Assembly (NCBI GenBank): GCA_017936375.1
Contig: JAGBFR010000026.1
Span: 1 to 40,373, forward strand
Reading direction: 5' to 3'
DNA: 40,373 nt
DNA from: Clostridia bacterium
Lineage (GTDB): Bacteria; Bacillota; Clostridia; Christensenellales; Aristaeellaceae
Position numbers and translations under genes: made by a program. The notes beneath the pieces are model-generated. The model made no database searches. It was not told the DNA's origin and saw only the letters and a program-made list of their open reading frames with translations. Positions within the stretch are counted from its first letter, which is position 1, and each line of letters opens with the position of its first letter. This document shows, in pieces, positions 35,645 through 40,373 of this stretch.

Positions 35645-35671
35645 CCAAAGGGCTTTCCGATCGCCCTTTGG
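35645..35671. other. Hairpin between the DUF6020-like gene and rqcP
   Basis: CCAAAGGGC/GCCCTTTGG, 9 bp with a 9-nt loop, no T-tract. Part of a repeat-rich gap (35591-35782). Confidence 0.5.
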
Positions 35672-35710
35672 AAACCTTCGGTCCCCATGTGAGTTATCAA
35701 AATACAAGGG

Positions 35711-35739
35711 CTGACGGATGAGGTCCCGCCCGCAGGCGG
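35711..35739 (+). repeat. Partial three-hairpin repeat (3' half)
   Basis: Only CTGACGGATGAGG and the CCGCC-cgca-GGCGG hairpin remain. With the copy at 35543 it flanks about 100 bp. Confidence 0.7.
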
Positions 35740-35782
35740 AACGCATTCTGATAAAATGATTCTATATAAAGGAGTACCCACC

Positions 35783-36040
35783 ATGAGACTGGATAAATAC
35801 CTGAAGGTTTCCCGCATCATCAAGCGCCGCACGGTCGCCAAGGAGGCGTCCGAGGGCGGTCGCGTGACGATCAACGGCAAGGTCGCCAAGCCGTCCTCCG
35901 AGGTCAAGGAGGGCGACGTGCTGGAGATCCGCTTCGGCGAGAAGATGGCCCGCTTCCGCATCCTGCAGGTGGCGGAGGTCGTCCGCAAGAACGACGCCGG
36001 CGCAATGTACGAGCTCCTCGCGGGCGAGGACGACCTGTGA
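35783..36040 (+). CDS. rqcP: S4-domain RNA-binding protein RqcP (YabO-like)
   Basis: 85 residues. [20 protein letters not shown], then [21 protein letters not shown] and LEIRFG, follow the S4 fold and closely match B. subtilis RqcP/YabO in length and pattern. RqcP binds stalled 50S-peptidyl-tRNA complexes with RqcH during alanine tailing in ribosome quality control. AAAGGAG precedes the ATG at 35783; an earlier ATG at 35756 lies before that site. Its TGA overlaps the ispDF start, so the two are translationally coupled. This neighbourhood differs from the Bacillus yabO-yabP-yabQ order. Confidence 0.9.
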   Translation: MRLDKYLKVSRIIKRRTVAKEASEGGRVTINGKVAKPSSEVKEGDVLEIRFGEKMARFRILQVAEVVRKNDAGAMYELLAGEDDL

Positions 36041-37251
36041 TGGGCGCGCTGCATCAGTCCGCCGTCATCGTAGCGGCGGGGCGCGGCTCGCGCATGGGGC
36101 TTGAGCGCAATAAGGTGCTCTATCCCGTGCTCGGCGTGCCGGTGATCGTGCGCACGGCGCAGGCGTTTGCGCAAAGCGGCCTCTTTGATGAGATCGTGAT
36201 CGTCGCCTCTGCGTGCGATATGGAGGAGATGCGCGCGATGCTTTTGTCCGCGGGCGTCCCCGTGCGGGCGATCGTCGAGGGCGGGCGCGACCGGCAGGAG
36301 AGCGTCTCCCGCGGCGTGGCGGCCTGCAGCGCGGAGGCGGAGATCATCGCCATCCACGACGGCGCGCGGCCGCTGGTCACGCGCGAGGTCATCGCCGCGA
36401 CGATCGACAGCGCCCGGCAGTATGGCACGGGCGTGGCGGCGGTCATGCTCAAGGACACGGTCAAGCGCGTCGATGAGCGCGGCGTGGTCGTCGATACCCC
36501 GATGCGCGACACCCTGCGCGCGGTGCAGACCCCGCAGACGTTTGCGGCGTCGCTCATCCGCGCGGCGCACGCGCGCTATGCAGACGGCAACGAGCGCGGC
36601 GAGCGCGCCACGGACGACGCGATGCTCGCCGAATGGATGGGCGAGGCTGTGCGCCTGACCCCGGGCGACGCGGAGAATATCAAGCTCACCACGCCGGAGG
36701 ACATGCTGCTTGCGCAGCAGGTGCTCCTTCGCCGCGGGGAGAAATCGGAGGAGGAAAAGCGTATGATGATGCGCATCGGTCACGGCTATGACGTGCACAG
36801 GCTGGTGGAGGGCCGCGATCTGATCCTCTGCGGCGTCAACGTGCCGTATACCCTCGGCCTGCTCGGCCACAGCGACGCGGACGTCGCCTACCACGCGCTG
36901 ACGGACGCGATTCTCGGCGCGGCGGCGATGGGCGACATCGGCCGCCACTTCCCGGACAGCGACCCGCAGTACAAGGGCGCGGACTCGGGCAAGCTGCTCG
37001 ACCATGTGATGGCGCTCGTCCATGAGCGCGGCTATGCCGTCTCCAATGTCGACGTGACCATCATCTGCCAGCGCCCCAAGCTCAAGGACTACATCGAGCA
37101 GATGCGAGGCAACGTTGCGCGCCATCTGGGCGTGGACGTCGACTGCGTGAACGTCAAGGCCACCACGACCGAGAAGCTGGGCTTTGAGGGCGAGGGGCTG
37201 GGCATTTCCGCGCACGCGGTGGCGTGTATCTACTCCCTCCGTCACGGCTAA
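36040..37251 (+). CDS. ispDF: Bifunctional IspD/IspF (MEP cytidylyltransferase / MECDP synthase)
   Basis: 403 residues in the MEP isoprenoid pathway. IspD part (about 1-230): [12 protein letters not shown] nucleotide motif, IHDGARPLV, and [10 protein letters not shown]. IspF part (about 245-403): [11 protein letters not shown] with metal-binding D251 and H253, [22 protein letters not shown] and [11 protein letters not shown]. IspD makes CDP-methylerythritol; IspF makes the cyclodiphosphate. The ATG at 36040 overlaps the rqcP stop (TGATG); a GTG three bases earlier is also possible. The linker (about 231-244) contains GGAGGAGG followed 8 bp later by in-frame ATGATGATG at 36763, which may allow separate IspF synthesis. 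Confidence 0.96.
   Translation: MGALHQSAVIVAAGRGSRMGLERNKVLYPVLGVPVIVRTAQAFAQSGLFDEIVIVASACDMEEMRAMLLSAGVPVRAIVEGGRDRQESVSRGVAACSAEAEIIAIHDGARPLVTREVIAATIDSARQYGTGVAAVMLKDTVKRVDERGVVVDTPMRDTLRAVQTPQTFAASLIRAAHARYADGNERGERATDDAMLAEWMGEAVRLTPGDAENIKLTTPEDMLLAQQVLLRRGEKSEEEKRMMMRIGHGYDVHRLVEGRDLILCGVNVPYTLGLLGHSDADVAYHALTDAILGAAAMGDIGRHFPDSDPQYKGADSGKLLDHVMALVHERGYAVSNVDVTIICQRPKLKDYIEQMRGNVARHLGVDVDCVNVKATTTEKLGFEGEGLGISAHAVACIYSLRHG
36747..36765 (+). promoter_or_regulatory. Internal ribosome binding site and start for IspF
   Basis: GGAGGAGG (36747-36754), 8 nt, then ATG (36763) in frame with ispDF, immediately before the IspF domain's [10 protein letters not shown]. It has the form of a standard initiation site preserved inside a fused gene. 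Confidence 0.6.
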
Positions 37252-37261
37252 AGCCGTGCCA

Positions 37262-37385
37262 CCTCCCTCCCGGAGGGAGGCTTGAATAGGCAATGCTTTG
37301 CAGATCTATTCGCTGATTTGCTTATGCTGCGCAGTGGAATAGGCTCCCTCCGGGAGGGAGCTGTCGACGAAGGCGACTGAGGGAG
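37262..37385 (+). repeat. Composite second-family repeat after ispDF
   Basis: A CCTCCCTCC/GGAGGGAGG hairpin (37262-37280), a 63-bp middle with related GAATAGG ends, then GCTCCCTCC/GGAGGGAGC, GTCG-acgaag-GCGAC and ACTGAGGGAG. No gene is seen in 37252-37469; TATAAT near 37450 may serve the nuclease gene. Confidence 0.7.
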
Positions 37386-37469
37386 AATGCGGGCGCTGAG
37401 CGTTGAGTATTACTGAATAGGTTCATATGAAATGCCGGGATAACGGTATATAATTTACGGAGTTTCACT

Positions 37470-38087
37470 TTGTCCAGAAGAAAGAAAAAGAAATCCCTCC
37501 CCGCCGCCTTCTTTTCCGCCCTCCTCACGCTGATCGATTTCCTCTGCGAGGGACTCGGCGCGGCGTTCATGGCGGCGGTGCGGCTGCTGGGCCGCGCCCT
37601 TTCTGCGCTCCTGCGCGGGCTGCTCTGGCTCGTGCGCGCGCTGCTGCGGGGGCTGGCGCAGCCCTTTGTCTGGCTGTGGCGCATGCTCACCAGGGGGCGC
37701 CGCCGCGCGCAGCAGTGCCTGAAACTGACCGGCCCGGAGTTTGAGGCGTATGTCGCGCTGCTGCTCGCCGATCACGGGTATAGGGATGTGGAGATCACCA
37801 AGGGCTCGGGCGATCAGGGCGTCGATATCCTCTGCGAGCGCAACGGCAAATCCTACGCCGTCCAGTGCAAGAATTACGAGGGCAGCGTGGGCAATTTCGC
37901 CGTGCAGGAGGCGTATGCCGGCGCGCAGTATTACGGCTGCGACGCGGCGGTGGTCGTCTGCCCGGGCGAATTCACGCGCGGGGCAAAGGAGCTGGCGCGC
38001 TCCACGGGCGTGCTCCTGTGGGACGGGGAGCGGCTCTCGCGGATGATGCAGAGGAGCGGGAGACGGCCGCGGCATCAGAAGGGCTGA
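37470..38087 (+). CDS. Mrr-type restriction endonuclease-like protein with hydrophobic N-terminus
   Basis: 205 residues. The C-terminal domain (about 85-195) has the Mrr catalytic set: acidic residue in LTGPEFEAYVALLL, GSGDQGVDI with D119, and Q132-x-K134 in AVQCKNY. The N-terminal 75 residues start with a basic patch (RRKKKK) and are then strongly hydrophobic and amphipathic (AAFFSALLTLIDFL, LLRGLLWLVRALL, PFVWLWRML), suggesting membrane attachment. Mrr-fold enzymes cut DNA, often modified or foreign. No methylase is adjacent. The start is TTG, 8 nt after GGAG. A role in DNA defence, repair or DNA entry is inference. Confidence 0.75.
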   Translation: MSRRKKKKSLPAAFFSALLTLIDFLCEGLGAAFMAAVRLLGRALSALLRGLLWLVRALLRGLAQPFVWLWRMLTRGRRRAQQCLKLTGPEFEAYVALLLADHGYRDVEITKGSGDQGVDILCERNGKSYAVQCKNYEGSVGNFAVQEAYAGAQYYGCDAAVVVCPGEFTRGAKELARSTGVLLWDGERLSRMMQRSGRRPRHQKG

Positions 38088-38127
38088 TGGATGAGCTTCC
38101 GCACCGTGCCTGTCCGTATCTCCAAAA

Positions 38128-38195
38128 GCCTTCCCCTGTGAGGGGAAGGTGGATCGCCGCAGGCGAGACGGATGAGGTTCCCGGCCCGTAGGCCG
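38128..38195 (+). repeat. Three-hairpin intergenic repeat
   Basis: CCTTCCCCT/AGGGGAAGG, TCGCC-gca-GGCGA, GACGGATGAGG and CGGCC-cgta-GGCCG. Both variable stems differ from the 18122 copy yet stay paired. Confidence 0.85.
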
Positions 38196-38222
38196 CGGCA
38201 TCTGTAAACCAAGAGAATGAAA

Positions 38223-38252
38223 AAAAGACAGGCTTTTGAGAGCCTGTCTTTT
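38223..38252. terminator. Bidirectional terminator
   Basis: A 12-bp stem (AAAAGACAGGCT/AGCCTGTCTTTT) with 6-nt loop; a TTTT run follows on plus and a longer T-run (plus-strand A-tract at 38219-38226) on minus. It ends the XRE gene and the Mrr-like gene. Confidence 0.9.
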
Positions 38253-38272
38253 GCATGTGCGGGGCTGCCTGA

Positions 38273-38863
38273 TCAGAGCGGCAGCAGCGACATAAGGAAC
38301 TTGAGAAGATACGCAAACGTCAAGCCGGCGATGGCGGCGAGCAGCCATACAAGCGGACGCGGCAGATTGAGCTGTTTTTTCTTATTCTCAATCTTGAGGA
38401 CAAGGCCGGTCGTATACAGCGCAATGACCATCGTTTCGACAAATACAAGGGTCAGGCTGTATACGGAGATCAGCTCCAGCAGGCGGTTATACTGGCTGAG
38501 GCCTGTGATGTCCAGCGCAGCATAGACGGCCATCGCTAAGACGCCCAACAGGCTTTTTGCCCGGATGCCTTTAAGAAGAAATGTCTTTTCGGATTCTGAG
38601 TACTCGGACAGGCTTAGGGCTGTATTGCGGGTTTCTTCAGTCATAGGTTCATCTTTCCTTTCTCCGGAGACGATTTCCGGGATGCTGACGTCGTAGAATT
38701 CTGCGATCTCGATGAGCAGGCTGATGTCCGGCATGTTGCTCCCGGTTTCCCAGCGGGAGATGGTTCTTGCGGATACATTCAGCTGCTCGGCGAGCTGCTC
38801 CTGCGTGAGGCCTTTTTCTCTGCGCAGGGCCTTTAAGAAATTTCCGATCTTGATCTGATCCAT
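38273..38863 (-). CDS. XRE-type regulator with C-terminal membrane helices
   Basis: 196 residues. Helix-turn-helix at about 6-60 (IGNFLKALRREKGLTQEQLA and VSARTISRWETGSNMPDI). After a polar linker there are three hydrophobic segments (about 101-120, 128-156 and 169-195). Such membrane-tethered XRE proteins occur in Firmicutes and are thought to regulate in response to a membrane event. AAGGAGG lies 7 bp before the ATG at 38863; a start at 38947 lacks a ribosome site. No partner gene is adjacent; autoregulation is likely. Confidence 0.85.
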   Translation of the reverse strand: MDQIKIGNFLKALRREKGLTQEQLAEQLNVSARTISRWETGSNMPDISLLIEIAEFYDVSIPEIVSGERKDEPMTEETRNTALSLSEYSESEKTFLLKGIRAKSLLGVLAMAVYAALDITGLSQYNRLLELISVYSLTLVFVETMVIALYTTGLVLKIENKKKQLNLPRPLVWLLAAIAGLTFAYLLKFLMSLLPL

Positions 38864-38931
38864 ATATGGTCCTCCTTCGCGGATTATGGTAGTGCATTCC
38901 GGCGGAAAATCCCACGACATGATGCGGGAAT

Positions 38932-38964
38932 CGGTGCGCCGTCGCACCGGACACCCTTGTCCGG
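38932..38964. other. Two overlapping hairpins upstream of the XRE gene
   Basis: CGGTGCG/CGCACCG (38932-38949) and CCGGACA/TGTCCGG (38947-38964), each a perfect 7-bp stem with a 4-nt loop, share three bases and so exclude each other. The second is followed by CCGGTTTTCC on the plus strand. Nothing else recognisable is seen in 38864-39056. Confidence 0.45.
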
Positions 38965-39056
38965 CCGGTTTTCCTGCTGTGTCTGTTCAATATGTTATCA
39001 CACAGCGCGCCGGAAGGACAGGGGAGTCTGCCTGCGCGCAAAAAGCAAGCATCCAC

Positions 39057-39085
39057 TTGACAAACCGCCCTTTCTTTAGTAAGAT
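39057..39085 (+). promoter_or_regulatory. Promoter of the glyS T-box leader
   Basis: TTGACA, 17-bp spacer, TAAGAT, placing the transcription start near 39092, just ahead of the T-box structures. Confidence 0.85.
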
Positions 39086-39091
39086 GGACGT

Positions 39092-39210
39092 TGCAGATCA
39101 CGTCGATGGGGTTGGCAGCCCGGAGCGAGATGCTCAGAAGCATAAAAAAGTGGATGCGGGCTTTTCCGCGTCAACAAGGGTGGAACCGCGGAAGGCAACT
39201 TTCGTCCCTT
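39092..39210 (+). promoter_or_regulatory. T-box riboswitch (glycine type)
   Basis: The antiterminator signature AGGGTGGAACCGCG (39177-39190) is exact. Before it are small hairpins ATGCT-caga-AGCAT (39130-39143) and GCGG-gctttt-CCGC (near 39157-39170). CCCTT at 39206 can pair with AAGGG at 39176 to make the competing stem. The leader binds uncharged tRNA; the downstream glyS makes glycine the expected amino acid, and GGC at 39114-39116 is a possible specifier (uncertain). The usual U-run after CCCTT is missing (GAATCC instead), so a normal terminator is not evident. Confidence 0.85.
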
Positions 39211-39325
39211 GAATCCATGTAAAGCGCGGATTCGGGGGTACGTTGCTTTGCGCGGTTCTGTTGCTTTTCAGGGTGATGATTTCGAAGCAGAGCGTTTGCG
39301 GATTGGCAAGGCTGGATGCGTCGAA

Positions 39326-39370
39326 GCTCCCTCCGGGAGGGAGCTGGCTGCCGAAGGCAGACTGAGGGAG
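39326..39370 (+). repeat. Second-family repeat in the glyS leader
   Basis: GCTCCCTCC/GGAGGGAGC, CTGCC-gaa-GGCAG, ACTGAGGGAG; the last part can also pair with the first stem. It lies within 39211-39771, where no gene is supported. Confidence 0.75.
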
Positions 39371-39479
39371 CCTGCGGGCGCAGCAGCAGCTCATTTCTTT
39401 GGAGTTTAGGCCTTTGGCAAACAGGGCAGTCGGCTTGGCTGGTCCCCTCCGGGGAGCCCGCATAGTCGCGGTGTCCCAC

Positions 39480-39506
39480 CGCTCCTTGCGGTTCCCCACG
39501 CTCCGC
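39480..39506 (-). repeat. Inverted match to the interior of the 21523-21784 element
   Basis: 26 of 27 bases agree with 21698-21724 on the opposite strand. Nearby 39460-39480 (CGCATAGTCGCG) likewise matches CGCGACTATGCG at 21729-21740 in reverse. Confidence 0.75.
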
Positions 39507-39608
39507 CTCGCTGTTTCGCCCACTGGGCGCGCTCGGCTACGGTGCCCGCCCGCCCACATACTTCCGCGCCCTGTCTCGGCAGGGTGACCGGGTTTGCGTC
39601 AGCCAAAA

Positions 39609-39718
39609 GCCTTCCCCTGAGAGGGGAAGGTGCCCCGAAGGGGCGGATGAGGTTCCCCGCCGCAGCGGGCAGAGCCGTTAGGCATGACGGATGAGGTCCC
39701 CGCGCCGCAGCGCGGCGG
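39609..39718 (+). repeat. Three-hairpin repeat plus partial copy before glyS
   Basis: Complete copy 39609-39669: CCTTCCCCT/AGGGGAAGG, GCCCC-gaa-GGGGC, GGATGAGG, CCCGC-cgca-GCGGG. A partial copy (39686-39718) repeats GACGGATGAGG and a CGCGCC-gca-GCGCG stem. Confidence 0.85.
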
Positions 39719-39771
39719 AATACCCCCAATAACGATTTTCCCTAACAGGGTTTGAAAAAGGAGAGTTTATC

Positions 39772-40373
39772 ATGGGCAACATCACGATGGACAAGGTTGT
39801 CGCGCTGTGCAAAGGCCGCGGCTTCATCTTTCCGGGCTCCGAAATCTACGGCGGCCTGGCCAACAGCTGGGACTACGGCCCGCTGGGCGTCGAGTTCAAG
39901 AACAACGTCAAGAAGGCCTGGTGGAAGAAGTTCGTCCAGGAGAATAAGTACAACGTCGGCCTCGACGCTGCGATCCTGATGAACCGCGAGGTCTGGGTGG
40001 CTTCCGGCCACGTCGGCGGCTTCAACGACCCGCTGATGGACTGCAAGGCCTGTAAGGCCCGCTTCCGCGCGGATAAGCTGATCGAGGACTACACCCAGGG
40101 CGCGGAGACCGGCGACGGCTGGACCAACGCGGAGCTGGAGGCCTACATCAACGATCATGCCGATATCGTCTGCCCGACCTGCGGCAAGAAGGATTTCACC
40201 GGCATCCGCCAGTTCAACCTAATGTTCAAGACCCATGCGGGCGTGACTGAGAACTCCACCAACGAGATCTATCTGCGTCCGGAGACCGCGCAGGGCATCT
40301 TCGTCAACTTCAACAACGTCATGCGCTCCACCCGTAAGAAGATCCCGGCGGGCATCGCGCAGATCGGCAAGTC
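39772..40373 (+). CDS. glyS: Glycyl-tRNA synthetase, alpha2 type (cut by window end)
   Basis: About 200 residues are visible, open at the right edge. [20 protein letters not shown], then [20 protein letters not shown] and [19 protein letters not shown], are characteristic of the class II homodimeric enzyme found in many Gram-positives and eukaryotes. Two cysteine pairs (CKACKARF and CPTCGKKDF) probably hold zinc. [13 protein letters not shown], the class II region before motif 2, lies near the cut. AAAGGAG precedes the ATG. It charges tRNA-Gly and is governed by the T-box about 560 bp upstream. Confidence 0.96.
   Translation, partial: MGNITMDKVVALCKGRGFIFPGSEIYGGLANSWDYGPLGVEFKNNVKKAWWKKFVQENKYNVGLDAAILMNREVWVASGHVGGFNDPLMDCKACKARFRADKLIEDYTQGAETGDGWTNAELEAYINDHADIVCPTCGKKDFTGIRQFNLMFKTHAGVTENSTNEIYLRPETAQGIFVNFNNVMRSTRKKIPAGIAQIGK

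Noticed and set aside
39399-39587. Short gene between T-box and glyS
   Set aside because: The frame is made of repeat sequence, without a ribosome site; similar frames arise in other repeat copies.

Overview
The window looks like a GC-rich Clostridia-type member of the Bacillota. It carries Gram-positive (CGAAC-N4-GTTCC) LexA boxes, a T-box leader ahead of an alpha2-type glycyl-tRNA synthetase, strong AGGAGG ribosome binding sites, sigma-A promoters with 17-bp spacers, an RqcP-like S4 protein, and exported proteins with ALA|-type signal peptides. A gut-type anaerobe is a reasonable inference (beta-galactosidase, exported FMN/FAD reductases, TRAP transporter), but no marker here fixes the genus. 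Most of the window is GC-rich; the first ~3.5 kb is clearly AT-rich and looks acquired.

Layout. 1-3.5 kb: minus-strand AT-rich cassette (sigma factor, membrane protein, ABC ATPase, ABC permease). 3.6-6.5 kb: a LysR regulator divergent from an exported FMN/FAD reductase. 6.5-7.1 kb: a small exported Cys-rich protein. 7.2-17.9 kb: a seven-gene plus-strand operon encoding a membrane-hairpin protein, an Hsp70/actin-fold ATPase, an M48-like zinc peptidase, a dynamin-like protein with a destroyed P-loop, two intact dynamin-like GTPases and a Gly/Ala-rich hydrophobic protein. 17.9-18.3 kb: back-to-back promoters with two LexA boxes and no coding gene for either, followed by an 86-bp tandem repeat. 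18.3-24.5 kb: an acyltransferase, a second exported FMN/FAD reductase and a divergent histidine kinase/response regulator pair. 24.5-29.7 kb: a 38-residue protein with a strong promoter, lacZ, a PF11756-type protein, tRNA-Val(GAC), a divergent HPr-like protein and a DUF4364-type protein. 29.9-33.8 kb: a GntR regulator divergent from a three-gene TRAP transporter with visible operators. 33.9-38.1 kb: a polytopic DUF6020-like protein, rqcP, a fused ispDF and an Mrr-type nuclease with a hydrophobic N-terminus. 38.2-40.4 kb: a membrane-tethered XRE regulator, then a T-box and glyS, which runs off the end.

The best candidate for an undescribed system is the 7.3-17.9 kb operon. Three dynamin-superfamily proteins (one a pseudo-GTPase) are co-transcribed with an Hsp70-fold ATPase and a cytoplasmic metallopeptidase, and nearly every member has a possible membrane-inserting segment. 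This suggests a membrane-remodelling or membrane-quality-control machine; that function is inference. The pairing of an actin/Hsp70-fold ATPase with a dynamin-like protein resembles the proteobacterial SrfB/SrfC pairing.

A second theme is a family of intergenic repeats with three consecutive hairpins. Their stems differ between copies but keep their pairing. One copy forms the last codons and stop of a membrane protein gene, one duplicated copy sits beside the orphan SOS promoters, and several lie between the T-box and glyS.
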